A stretch of 64,000 nucleotides of DNA from Streptomyces sp. NBC_01264 (GCF_026340675.1 NZ_JAPEOX010000001.1:4464001-4528000); one strand, 5' to 3'. Positions 26,872 through 34,755 are shown, counted from the first letter of the stretch. A program made the numbers and translations. Notes: generated from the sequence alone by a model not told the origin.

Positions 26872-28889
26872 GGGGTCCCCTCCGGGGTGGTGGTGGGCGC
26901 GGGGGGCTCCGCGAGTGGCTCCGCGGGTGGTTGCGGCAGCCCTGCCGGGGCCTCCGTGGGGGGTTGCGGCGGGGCCGCGGGTGACTCCGCGGGCCGTGGC
27001 GGCAGGGCCGCGGGGGCCTGCGCGGGTGGCTGCGGCAGCCCTGCGGGGAGGTCCGTGGGGGGTTGCAGCAGGGCTGCCGGGATGTCCATGTGGCGGGAGC
27101 GGAGCCATTCGCCCAGGGCCTTGGCCTGGGGGTCGAAGCGGTGGCCGGAGGCCACGCCGTCGCCGAGGATCCGGGTGACGGTGAAGTTGAGGGAGCGCAG
27201 GTTCGGGAGCTCGGCGCGGGTCACTTCCAGTGGGGCCGTCTCGGGGAGCAACGCCTTGAAGGCTTCGACGGTGAGGGTGGTGCGCAACCAGTCCCAGGCG
27301 GGGGCGGTCTCGGCCCACAGCCCGACGTTGGCGTCCCCGCCCTTGTCTCCGCTGCGGGCCCCGACGAGGGTGCCGAGCGGGACCCTGCGGGTGGGGGTGG
27401 TGGGCTCGGGGGTGGTGGGCCCTGCGGGGCTTTCCCCCACCCCGCCCCTTCCCGAAACCGGGGGCTGCGCCCCCGGACCCGCCGGGCCGGGCTCCGCCCA
27501 GGGCCCTTCGGGGGCTCCGCCCCCGGACCCCCGCTCCTCAAACGCCGGAGGGGCTGGATGTGGCGCCGGAGGGGCTGGAACCGCCGCCTCAGGGGCGCGG
27601 TTCGGGGCGAGCAGGATGCGGGTGCCGTCCGGGAGGACTGCTGTGTGGGGGACCTCGGTGGAGGGGGTGCAGAGCGACTCGAAGACTCCGTACGGCTGGG
27701 CCGGGGACGGGGGGGCCGTGACGTGGAAGCCGGGGTAGCTGGCCAGGGCCAGTTCGATGGCCGCCGAGGTCAGGGCCCGGCCCACCCGGTCGGGGGACGG
27801 GTCCCGGACGACCAGGCGGAGCAGCGCGCTCGCGGTCTCCTCGGTCGGAGCGTCCTCGTGGTCCGTACGGGACAAGGTCCAGACGACCGACTCCACCGGC
27901 GTCAGGAGCGGAGCCAGCTGCTCCCGCACCAGCGCCGCCTTCGCGTCGATGTCCAGGCCCGTCAGGACGAAGACGACCTCGTTGCGCCAGCCACCGATGC
28001 GGGTCACGCCCACCTTCAGGGTGCCGGGCGGGGCCTCCCCCAGGACCCCGGAGATGCGGACCCGGTCCGCACCCGCCTCCGACAGCCGGACCGTGTCCAG
28101 GCGGGCCGTCACGTCGGGGCCGAGGTAGCGGACTCCCTGGGTCTCGTAGAGGAGTTGGGCCGTGACCGTACCGACGGAGACGACGCCGTCCGTGCCCGGG
28201 TGCTTCGTGATGACCGACGAGCCGTCCGATGAGATCTCGGCCAGCGGGAAGCCGGGCCGGGTGACGTCGTGCCGGGTGAAGAACGAGTAGTTGCCGCCCG
28301 TGGCCTGGGTGCCGCACTCCAGTACGTGGCCCGCCACCACCGCCCCGGCCAGCCGGTCGTGGTCGTCCGGCGCCCAGTCGAACCACCAGGCCGCGGGCCC
28401 GCTCACCAGCGCCGCGTCCGTGACCCGGCCGGTCACCACCACGTCCGCGCCCGCCCGCAGGCAGGCCGTGATCCCGGCGCCGCCCAGGTAGGCGTTCGCG
28501 GTGAGTGCGCCCGCGCCCGGTCCCGGGTACGGCATCAGGTCGTCGCCCTCCACGTGTGCCACCGCGACCGGGACGGACAGCTTCGCGGCCAGCGCGCGTA
28601 CCGCTCCGGCGAGTCCCGCCGGGTTCAGGCCGCCCGCGTTCACGACGATCCGTACGCCCCGCTCGTGGGCCAGGCCGAGGCACTCCTCCAGCTGGCGCAG
28701 GAAGGTTTTGGCGTAGCCGAGTTCCGGGTTCTTCAGGCGGTCGCGGCCGAGGATCAGCATGGTCAGCTCGGCCAGGTAGTCCCCGGTCAGTACGTCGAGG
28801 GGGCCGTCCGTCAGCATCTCGCGCAGGGCGTCGAAGCGGTCTCCGTAGAAGCCCGACGCGTTGCCGATGAGGAGGGGGCGACGGGTCAT
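26868..28889 (-). CDS. AtuA-like protein (DUF1446) with a palindrome-derived linker
   Basis: 673 residues. The DUF1446/AtuA N-terminal domain (about 1-430) contains LLIGNASGFYGDRFDALREM, DYLAELTMLILGRDR, ECGTQATGGNYSFF and GPDVTARLDTVRLSE. The C-terminal AtuA-like domain (about 500-600) contains VGARSGDKGGDANVGLWAE. AtuA proteins belong to acyclic terpene (citronellol) and related catabolic clusters with a carboxylase pair. Residues about 443-487 are encoded by a palindromic repeat element (copy B), giving a Pro/Gly/Glu linker. The last 70 residues are a Pro-rich tail of PPAEAPAGLPQPP-like repeats, absent from typical relatives. Confidence 0.88.
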   Translation of the reverse strand: MTRRPLLIGNASGFYGDRFDALREMLTDGPLDVLTGDYLAELTMLILGRDRLKNPELGYAKTFLRQLEECLGLAHERGVRIVVNAGGLNPAGLAGAVRALAAKLSVPVAVAHVEGDDLMPYPGPGAGALTANAYLGGAGITACLRAGADVVVTGRVTDAALVSGPAAWWFDWAPDDHDRLAGAVVAGHVLECGTQATGGNYSFFTRHDVTRPGFPLAEISSDGSSVITKHPGTDGVVSVGTVTAQLLYETQGVRYLGPDVTARLDTVRLSEAGADRVRISGVLGEAPPGTLKVGVTRIGGWRNEVVFVLTGLDIDAKAALVREQLAPLLTPVESVVWTLSRTDHEDAPTEETASALLRLVVRDPSPDRVGRALTSAAIELALASYPGFHVTAPPSPAQPYGVFESLCTPSTEVPHTAVLPDGTRILLAPNRAPEAAVPAPPAPHPAPPAFEERGSGGGAPEGPWAEPGPAGPGAQPPVSGRGGVGESPAGPTTPEPTTPTRRVPLGTLVGARSGDKGGDANVGLWAETAPAWDWLRTTLTVEAFKALLPETAPLEVTRAELPNLRSLNFTVTRILGDGVASGHRFDPQAKALGEWLRSRHMDIPAALLQPPTDLPAGLPQPPAQAPAALPPRPAESPAAPPQPPTEAPAGLPQPPAEPLAEPPAPTTTPEGTP
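27430..27562. repeat. Half palindromic element, copy B, in frame inside the AtuA-like gene
   Basis: Contains the family hallmarks CTTCCCGAAACCGGGGGCTG, GGGCTCCGCCC, and the core CTCCTCAAACGCCGGAGGGG followed by CTGGA. Only the left-arm half is present. The AtuA reading frame runs through without a stop, placing the repeat between the two domains. Confidence 0.78.
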
Positions 28890-29719
28890 CGGGAGGCCCC
28901 CGGCGTGCGGCCGGGGCCCGCCGGGCCCGCGAAGGCCTGGGCGATGTCGAGCCAGCCGTCGGCGTCGGGGCCGGACGCCGTCAGGGCCAGGTCGGCGCGG
29001 TGGGCGCGCTGGGTCACCAGCAGGCAGAAGTCGAGCGCCGGGCCGGTGACCCGCTGCGGTGCGTCCTCGGGACCGTACGTCCACAGCTCGCCCGGGGCTC
29101 CCGGGGCTCCCGGAGCCGTCAGCTCCACCCGGAACTCCCCCGTCGGCGCCGGCAGGCCCCGTACCGCGTACGCGTAGTCGCGCGCCCGCACTCCGATCCG
29201 TGCCACGTGCCGCAGCCGGGCCGTGGGTACGCGGCGCACCCCGAGCGCGTCCGCCACGTCCTGGCCGTGCGCCCAGGTCTCCATCAGGCGGGCGCTCGCC
29301 ATCGACGCGGCCTTCATCGGCGGCCCGTACCAAGGGAACTTGGCGTCGGGCGAGGCCGCGGCGAGGGCCCCGTCGAGTGCGGCGCGGCCGTCCCTCCAGC
29401 GGGCGAGCAGCTCGGCGGGGGCCAGTGCGGCACCTTTCTCGGCGCCCGCGTCGACGAAGGAGTCGGGGGCCTTCAGGGCCTCCTCGACCAGCCCTGCGAA
29501 GGCGGCGGCGTCGGTGAGCGCGAGCAGGGCGGCCCGGTCGGTCCAGTGGAGGTGGGCGATCTGGTGGGCGAGGGTCCAGCCGGGGGCGGGTGTGGGCTTC
29601 GCCCAGTCGGGGGCGGGCAGCTCCCCGACCAGGGAGTCGAGTTCCCGGCCCTCCTCGCGGAGATCGCCGAAGACGGCGACGACGGCGGAGGTGTTCTCGA
29701 CAGCGGATGGATCGGGCAC
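28886..29719 (-). CDS. TIGR03084-type protein (DinB/maleylpyruvate isomerase-like fold)
   Basis: 277 residues, GTG start at 29719 with GGGAG 7 nt upstream. The N-terminal four-helix metal-binding fold has His residues in GWTLAHQIAHLHWTD (about 47-61) and METWAHGQDVADALGV (about 145-160). The C-terminal part includes WTYGPEDAPQRVTGPALDFCLLV. First gene of the leftward operon and coupled to AtuA by an ATGA overlap. Members are found next to AtuA and carboxylase genes in actinobacteria; the reaction is not established. Confidence 0.85.
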   Translation of the reverse strand: MPDPSAVENTSAVVAVFGDLREEGRELDSLVGELPAPDWAKPTPAPGWTLAHQIAHLHWTDRAALLALTDAAAFAGLVEEALKAPDSFVDAGAEKGAALAPAELLARWRDGRAALDGALAAASPDAKFPWYGPPMKAASMASARLMETWAHGQDVADALGVRRVPTARLRHVARIGVRARDYAYAVRGLPAPTGEFRVELTAPGAPGAPGELWTYGPEDAPQRVTGPALDFCLLVTQRAHRADLALTASGPDADGWLDIAQAFAGPAGPGRTPGASR

Positions 29720-29775
29720 GGGTGCGCTCCCCTTCTCGGCGTGAGGGGAAGCGTGGCAGTCGCCAGGAAAACAAT

Positions 29776-29787
29776 CAAGCGTGCTTG
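29776..29787. promoter_or_regulatory. Probable TetR operator at the operon head
   Basis: Palindrome CAAGC-GT-GCTTG inside AATCAAGCGTGCTTGCATTT, 57 nt upstream of the first operon gene, in an A+T-rich patch unlike its surroundings. Spacing and form fit a TetR-family site for the regulator at 20108. Confidence 0.6.
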
Positions 29788-29884
29788 CATTTATTCTTGG
29801 ACGCGAACGGGTGGGGGTAGGAGGGGACTTGGGCAGTCGGCGATGCCTTCGTGACGGGAGCGGTACCGGGCGTGCCCTGCGGGC

Positions 29885-30170
29885 GGCCGTCCCCTACCCG
29901 CCCTTCCACCATCCCCCAGACTCCGTCCGGGGGGACCCCCAGCCGGGCTCCGCCCGGACCCGTTGCCGCGTGCGGCGCCGTTTCCGGGGGCCAGCCCCCG
30001 GGCCCCCGCTCCTCAAACGCCGGAGGGGCTGGATTTACCTGCGGGCAGGCGCAGGTAGGCGCCGGGGCTGGATGGCGCGGAGCGCCATTTCAGCCGTCCG
30101 GCGTTTGAGGACCGGGGTCTGGGGCGGAGCCCCAGGGGGCCCGGGCCCAGCCCCCGGGAGCCCCCGCGCG
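29885..30170. repeat. Palindromic element, copy C (intergenic)
   Basis: Left arm GTCCCCTACCCGCCCTTCC through ACGGCGC and CTCCTCAAACGCCGGAGGGG to 30033, a short spacer, a GATGGCGCGGAGCGCCATTT stem, then the mirrored TCCGGCGTTTGAGGACCGGG arm. The outermost part of the right arm is missing. It fills most of the 540-bp gap between the operon head and the HAD gene. Confidence 0.82.
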
Positions 30171-30230
30171 GGGCTCCCCTTGCGCGGCGCCCGGCTCCGC
30201 GGCGAGGATCCCCGGCACGGCCTAGCGCGC

Positions 30231-30268
30231 GACAGGGACAGGGACGGGGACGGGGACGGGGACGGGAC
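30231..30268 (+). repeat. GGGGAC tandem array (G-quadruplex candidate) abutting a start codon
   Basis: Six runs of three or four G separated by AC or ACA end directly at the ATG of the HAD gene. The array could fold as a G-quadruplex in mRNA or DNA over the ribosome site. Confidence 0.7.
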
Positions 30269-31018
30269 ATGGATGTGAACGCGTACGGGGACGAAGGCGT
30301 GCTCGCGGGTGCTGTCAAAGGCGTGATGTTCGACTTCTCCGGCACCCTCTTCCGCGTCCAGCCCACCGAGGACTGGCTGCGCGCGGTCGTGGCGGACAGC
30401 GGGATCGAGCTGCCCGAGGCCGAACTCACCGGGTTGGCCGTCCTGCTCGAGGAGGCGGGCGCCCTGCCCGGCGGGGCCTCGCCGCGGCGGTTGCCGGGCC
30501 GGCTGGAGCCGCTGTGGCGGGAGCGGGACCTGAGCCCCGAGCAGCACCGGGCCGCGTACACCGCCCTCACCCTCGAGGTGCCGCTGCCCTCCCCGGAGCT
30601 GGCCGACGCCCTCTACGAGCGGCACTGGACCCCCGCGGCCTGGCGGCCCTACCCCGATACCGCCGCCACCCTCGCCGCCCTGCACGATCGGGGCGTCCCC
30701 GTCGCCGTCGTCAGCAACATCGGCTGGGACCTGCGCCCCGTCTTCCGCGCCCACGGGGTCGACCGGTACGTCGACGCGTACGTGCTCTCCTTCGAGCACG
30801 GAGTCCAGAAGCCCGATCCCCGCCTGTTCCGGGTCGCCTGCGAGGCGCTCGGGGCGGCGCCCGCGGATGTGCTCATGGTCGGCGACGACGCCGTCGCGGA
30901 CGCCGGGGCCGCGGCGCTGGGGTGCCCGGTCCGGCTGGTCGAACACCTGCCGGTCGAGCAGCGGCCCAGTGGGCTGGGCGCGGCGCTCGGGCTGCTCGGT
31001 CCGCTCGGGCTGCTCTGA
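30269..31018 (+). CDS. HAD-family hydrolase
   Basis: 249 residues, predicted phosphatase or dehalogenase-like enzyme. Motif I is VMFDFSGTLF: the nucleophile Asp is present, but the usual second Asp is Ser, which is seen in some HAD subgroups and would change the acid/base step. Motif II is VAVVSNIGWD, motif III Lys is in GVQKPDPRLF, motif IV is LMVGDDAVADAGAA. An alpha-helical cap lies between motifs I and II. The start is uncertain by a few codons because the G-rich repeat replaces a normal ribosome site. Convergent with the gene at 31031, 12 bp apart. Confidence 0.85.
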   Translation: MDVNAYGDEGVLAGAVKGVMFDFSGTLFRVQPTEDWLRAVVADSGIELPEAELTGLAVLLEEAGALPGGASPRRLPGRLEPLWRERDLSPEQHRAAYTALTLEVPLPSPELADALYERHWTPAAWRPYPDTAATLAALHDRGVPVAVVSNIGWDLRPVFRAHGVDRYVDAYVLSFEHGVQKPDPRLFRVACEALGAAPADVLMVGDDAVADAGAAALGCPVRLVEHLPVEQRPSGLGAALGLLGPLGLL

Positions 31019-31030
31019 CGGCTGCCACCG

Positions 31031-31504
31031 TCAGGACGCGCCGTCGGCCGCCCGGCGGGTGAAGTCCATCGTCCAGTTGTGGACCCAGACCTCGCCCCCG
31101 TCGGCCGAGAAGAACTGCTCCCACCGCGGGGAGTCCGTGTCCGTGCGCGACCACACGAACCGCACCCGGACCGCCTTGCCCTCGTAGGTGTCCTCGCCCT
31201 CGAAGACTCCCGTCCCCGTCGTCGCGTCGAACCGTCCCATGACGGGCGGGAAGAGGGTCCCGGTGCGGCGGCTGCCCCAGTTGAGGGCCCACTGCTCGCG
31301 CTCGTGGTCGTAGAGGCGCAGGGTCAGTCCCGCGAATCCCTTCGTCGGGAACTCGATCTCGTCGAAGCTCGCGGCGCCGTCGAAGTGGCGGGTGGCCCGG
31401 GACACCGCCGGGAACTCCTCCCAGCCGCTGTCCGCGTCCAGGAAGTCGACGAGCCAGCGGTTGGCGACGTCCCAGTTGCCGGCGAAGAAGTCGAAGTCGT
31501 TCAT
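31031..31504 (-). CDS. Conserved protein, lipocalin-like/DUF1579-type
   Basis: 157 residues from the ATG at 31504: MNDFDFFAGNWDVANRWLVD opens a beta-rich protein with FDEIEFPTKGFAGLTLRLYD and EQWALNWGSRRTGTLFPP strands, the pattern of small calycin-like proteins that recur beside YafY regulators. Divergent from the WYL regulator at 31591, with an operator in the 86-bp gap, so it is the likely regulated target. No catalytic motif seen. Confidence 0.75.
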   Translation of the reverse strand: MNDFDFFAGNWDVANRWLVDFLDADSGWEEFPAVSRATRHFDGAASFDEIEFPTKGFAGLTLRLYDHEREQWALNWGSRRTGTLFPPVMGRFDATTGTGVFEGEDTYEGKAVRVRFVWSRTDTDSPRWEQFFSADGGEVWVHNWTMDFTRRAADGAS

Positions 31505-31561
31505 GTGCGGTCTCCCCAGAAGGCTGTTCTCCGTGCTGATGGGGGAACCGTAGGAGGACTC

Positions 31562-31582
31562 CACTGACATCCTGTGTCAGTG
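31562..31582. promoter_or_regulatory. YafY-type operator
   Basis: Perfect inverted repeat CACTGACA-TCCTG-TGTCAGTG in the divergent gap between the small protein and the WYL regulator, 8 nt before the latter's ATG. The CTGACA/TGTCAG half-sites are the form seen upstream of many YafY genes. Confidence 0.8.
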
Positions 31583-31590
31583 AAGTCCAC

Positions 31591-32676
31591 ATGAAGTCCA
31601 GCCGACTGCTCTCGATCCTGCTCCTGCTCCAGACGCGGGGCCGGATGACCGCCGCCGAGCTCGCCGGGGAGCTGGAGGTGTCGGTCCGTACGGTCTACCG
31701 CGACGCGGAGGCACTGGCCGCCGCCGGCGTCCCGCTGTACGGCGACGCCGGACACAGCGGCGGCTACCAGCTCCTCGACGGCTACCGCACCCGCCTCACC
31801 GGGCTGGCCGCGGGCGAGGCGGAGGCGCTCTTCCTCACCTCCATGCCCGGCCCCGCCGCCGAACTCGGCCTCGGACAGGCCCTGTCCACCGCCCAGCTGA
31901 AGCTGCGTGCCGCGCTGCCCGCCGAGCTGCGCGCGCAGGCCGACCGGATGCGGCTGCGCTTCCACCTGGACGCGCCCGGCTGGTACGCGGAGCACGAGGA
32001 GACCCCGCACCTGGCGCGGATCGCCGACGCGGTGTGGCGGGGGCGGGTCGTCGGGGTCCGGTACCGGCGCTGGAAGGCGCCCCACGAGGTGGACCGGCGA
32101 CTGGCCCCGTACGGGCTGGTCCTGAAGGCGGGGCGCTGGTACCTGGTCGCGGGCTCGGCGGCCGAGCAGGGCGCGCCGGGTACGTCGGGTACGTCGGCCG
32201 CGCCGGGTACGCCGGCCGCGCCAGGTGCGCCGGCCCCCGCCGGCCCCCCGTTCACCTACCGCGTGGACCAGATCCTGGCCGTCCGCGAGACCGACGAGGA
32301 GTGCGCGCTCCCGGACGGCTTCGAGCTGGCCGCCCACTGGCGGCGCACGCAGGCCGAGTTCCACGAGCGGCTGTACCCGGAGGAGGCGGAGGTACGGGTC
32401 TCCGCGCGCGCGGCCGCCCGGCTGACCGGCGCCCAGGCCAGGGCCCTGGCCGCCACCGGGACCCCGGACCCGGAGCTGCCCGGGTGGACACGGGCGGTCC
32501 TGCCGATCGAGTCGCAGGACCACGCGCAGGCGCGGTTCCTGGAGCTCGGCGCGGAGGCGGAGGTGCTCGCCCCACCCTCCCTGCGCCGCCGCATCGGAGC
32601 GGCCGCGGCCGCGACGGCGGCCCGCTACGGGACTGCGGGGGCGGGCGGAGCCGAGGGCGGGGGCGAGCCCGGGTGA
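31591..32676 (+). CDS. YafY/WYL-domain transcriptional regulator
   Basis: 361 residues. N-terminal DeoR-like winged helix: SRLLSILLLLQTRGRMTAAE then ELEVSVRTVYRDAEALAAAG. The WYL domain is about 145-260 (VVGVRYRRWKAPHEVDRRLA, GLVLKAGRWYLVAG) and a WCX domain follows to about 340. Inside the WYL domain, between VAGSAAE and FTYRVDQ, is a 25-residue Gly/Thr/Ala/Pro insertion encoded by GCGCCGGGTACG-like repeats, an expansion-prone loop. Likely autoregulates through 31562-31582. Confidence 0.9.
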   Translation: MKSSRLLSILLLLQTRGRMTAAELAGELEVSVRTVYRDAEALAAAGVPLYGDAGHSGGYQLLDGYRTRLTGLAAGEAEALFLTSMPGPAAELGLGQALSTAQLKLRAALPAELRAQADRMRLRFHLDAPGWYAEHEETPHLARIADAVWRGRVVGVRYRRWKAPHEVDRRLAPYGLVLKAGRWYLVAGSAAEQGAPGTSGTSAAPGTPAAPGAPAPAGPPFTYRVDQILAVRETDEECALPDGFELAAHWRRTQAEFHERLYPEEAEVRVSARAAARLTGAQARALAATGTPDPELPGWTRAVLPIESQDHAQARFLELGAEAEVLAPPSLRRRIGAAAAATAARYGTAGAGGAEGGGEPG

Positions 32677-32737
32677 CGGTTCGCACAGGAACGGGTGAGG
32701 CCTTCCCTCCGGCGCGGGCGGCTGGGATGCTCCGCGC

Positions 32738-32944
32738 ATGACGACTCGTGGAATGTATTTCGCGACCGCCGCCCTGAGCGCCCTCGCGCTGGGCGTGGCC
32801 ATGGCCAGCGGCTGGGGCCAGGACTTCCCGGACGGGGAACGGCCGACCGGGACGACCGGGACGGCGCACGTCGAGGCGAACGTCCAGCACGCGGACGTGA
32901 AGCCCCTGCCCGCCCCGCCGGCGGGCGACATCATCTGGAACTGA
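32738..32944 (+). CDS. Small predicted secreted or membrane-anchored protein
   Basis: 68 residues. A hydrophobic N-terminal segment (YFATAALSALALGVAMASGW) precedes a short polar region ending KPLPAPPAGDIIWN. No cysteine lipobox. No clear ribosome site (GGGATG 8 nt upstream is weak), so expression is uncertain. Not recognised. Confidence 0.5.
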   Translation: MTTRGMYFATAALSALALGVAMASGWGQDFPDGERPTGTTGTAHVEANVQHADVKPLPAPPAGDIIWN

Positions 32945-33117
32945 CCGGGACCGACCGGAGCGGACCGAGCGACCGAGCTGACCGGACCGGCGTGGCCTGA
33001 ACTCGCCCCACCCCTCCCCCATCCGACCCTCAAACCTCCCTGGAACAAAGGGAGTCGGTATACGGTCGTCGCCGACCAGGACGGGCACGAGGTACGGGGC
33101 ACGGGGGCTGGAGCGAT

Positions 33118-33294
33118 ATGAGTGTCGACGTTCGCTATCTGGTGGAACGGATCGCGCTGACCCTGATGGCCGTATCGGGCGTCGTGGTCCTGATCGCGGA
33201 CCTCTTCGGGCGGCTCGACGAGACCCTCCGCACGCAGGTCGCCCGGCTCGACACCAGCTTCCAGGCGCAGCTCGCCAAGCTGGACATCCGATAT
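33118..33294 (+). pseudogene. Membrane/coiled-coil protein truncated by an IS element
   Basis: Begins MSVDVRYLVERIALTLMAVS with one membrane segment (about residues 11-29), then a helical stretch with RLDETLRTQVARLDTSFQAQ. Homologous-looking sequence stops at about 33294, where the antisense tnpA fragment begins. The frame runs on into IS sequence to 33414. The lost 3' part is not on the other side of the element, where the EamA gene ends instead. Confidence 0.6.
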
Positions 33295-33411
33295 GGCGTC
33301 AGTGAACCCTTTCCGCCGGTACTTGGCGACGAAAACCAAGTGAACGTGCAGGTGGCAGACAACATGACGCACGGTTCTGACATCGGGATGAGGATTCCAG
33401 CTCGGCGACAT
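33295..33411 (-). pseudogene. tnpA: tnpA fragment (IS200-type Y1 transposase)
   Basis: About 38 codons: MSPSWNPHPDVRTVRHVVCH, then LHVHLVFVAKYRRKGFTDA. The HxHLVFVxKYRR motif holds the first part of the metal-binding HUH region of Y1 transposases. The catalytic Tyr and the rest are deleted at 33295. Confidence 0.8.
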
Positions 33412-33434
33412 TAACCACTGCTAGGTTCCCGATC

Positions 33435-34715
33435 GTGAGCCAAGACACCCTGGTCAAGCGACAGTTCGGGCACCGTGCCCGGCTCGCGCTGTCGCCTGCC
33501 GGGGTTCGCAAGGCAGATGATCAGGCACACGCGGCCCGCACCATGTGGAATCTGCTACATGCGTGGTGGCGGATGATGCCGAAGGAGAAGCGGACCCTGA
33601 CGAACGCGGATGCAGCGATCCGCCAGGCCCGGGGCGACATCGACTTTCTTGCTGTTCTTCCCGCGCAGGCCGCGCGAGCGGTGCTGAAAACGTACTTCCA
33701 GGCATGGAAGAACTGCTGGGACGGCCGGGCCGACGCCCCGAACTTCAAGGGCCGGCTGCGCACGGTGATGTCCGTGGACGTCCCGCAGGGCCGGGACCTG
33801 AACATTATCCGCGTGCATCGCAGGTGGGGCATGGCCAACCTGTCTAAGGTCGGCCGGGTCCGCTTCCGGTGGACCAAGGACCTGCCCGTGGGCAAGCGTG
33901 CAGGCCTGGAGAACCGAGTCACCGGGGCGCGGCTGGTCAAGGACGCTCTCGGCTGGCATATCGCCTTCCGCGTCCAGGCCCTTCAGGTCAAGCCCGAGCC
34001 CCACCAAGGGCCAGAGATCGGCATCGACGTGGGCGTCACTGTCCCCATCGCCCTCTCAGACGGTGAGACGTACGAACACGACGAGTGGCTGACGGAGAGG
34101 GAGCAGGCGAAGCTCCTGCACCTGGAGCAGCGCGCCGCACGGCGTAAACGGCACCGCACTCCCGGCGAACGGACCAGCCGCCGACTGCACCACACCTACG
34201 ACCAGATCGCAGGACTCCGCGCGAAAGCCAAGCGCAGGGCACTGGACTGGCAGCACAAGACGACCACCACCATCGCCCGCACCTACGGCACGGTCGTGGT
34301 CGAAGCACTCACCATCACGAACATGGTCAAGTCCGCCAGGGGAACCATCGAAGAGCCGGGGAAGAACGTCGCCCAGAAGTCTGGGCTGAACCGTTCGATC
34401 AGCGGGGAGGCGTGGGGCCGGACGGTCACCATGCTGACGTACAAAACCGCCCGGCTCGGCGGCACCCTGCACAAGGTCCCCGCACCCAACACCTCCCAAC
34501 GCTGCTCAGGGTGCGGCTTGACCACGCCCGGCAGTCGGGAGTCCCAGGCCGTGTTCGTATGCAAGAACCCGGACTGCGGGTGGTCGGGCAACGCCGACTG
34601 GAATGCGGCCCGGAACGTCTTGCATCTGTACCGGATGGGCCTCGCGCTCGTCCCGGCTGCCGGGAGGGCAGTCTCCAGGCGTGCCAAGCGCGTCGAGCCC
34701 GCTGCCGCAAGGTAA
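33435..34715 (+). CDS. tnpB: TnpB, RNA-guided endonuclease of an IS605-type element
   Basis: 426 residues, GTG start. Apparently complete: N-terminal wedge/REC region (FGHRARLALSPAGVRKADDQ, NLLHAWWRMMPKEKRTL), RuvC-I Asp in IGIDVGVTVPIALSDG (about 195), RuvC-II Glu in YGTVVVEALTITNMVKSA (about 285), zinc ribbon CSGC...CKNPDCG (about 355-380), RuvC-III Asp in GNADWNAARNVLHLY. All catalytic residues are present, so it could still be an active guided nickase/nuclease even though its tnpA is destroyed. Base composition is lower in G+C than the neighbours, a sign of transfer. Confidence 0.92.
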   Translation: MSQDTLVKRQFGHRARLALSPAGVRKADDQAHAARTMWNLLHAWWRMMPKEKRTLTNADAAIRQARGDIDFLAVLPAQAARAVLKTYFQAWKNCWDGRADAPNFKGRLRTVMSVDVPQGRDLNIIRVHRRWGMANLSKVGRVRFRWTKDLPVGKRAGLENRVTGARLVKDALGWHIAFRVQALQVKPEPHQGPEIGIDVGVTVPIALSDGETYEHDEWLTEREQAKLLHLEQRAARRKRHRTPGERTSRRLHHTYDQIAGLRAKAKRRALDWQHKTTTTIARTYGTVVVEALTITNMVKSARGTIEEPGKNVAQKSGLNRSISGEAWGRTVTMLTYKTARLGGTLHKVPAPNTSQRCSGCGLTTPGSRESQAVFVCKNPDCGWSGNADWNAARNVLHLYRMGLALVPAAGRAVSRRAKRVEPAAAR

Positions 34716-34753
34716 GCAGGAATCTCCCAGCTCCAGCCGGGAGAGCACTTCAA
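34700..34753 (+). ncRNA. Candidate omega RNA 3' end / IS right end
   Basis: Hairpin TCTCCC (34723-34728) with GGGAGA (34739-34744), then GCACTTCAA at the presumed transposon end. By family rule the guide is the sequence that follows, GATCAGTTCGGCTGAGAGCT, i.e. the 3' end of the EamA gene. The scaffold would begin inside tnpB. Confidence 0.4.
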
Positions 34754-34755
34754 GA

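Larger units (their letters stand above)
33295..34753 (+). mobile_element. IS605-type element with tnpA stump and intact tnpB
   Basis: Divergent arrangement: 5' remnant of Y1 transposase tnpA on the minus strand, intact tnpB on the plus strand. The right end has TCTCCC-(10)-GGGAGA followed by GCACTTCAA at 34745-34753, then the last bases of the EamA gene. Left part of tnpA and the left end are missing, so the element cannot move by itself. Its tnpB is only distantly similar to the one at 8363, so the two elements are unrelated insertions. Confidence 0.75.
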
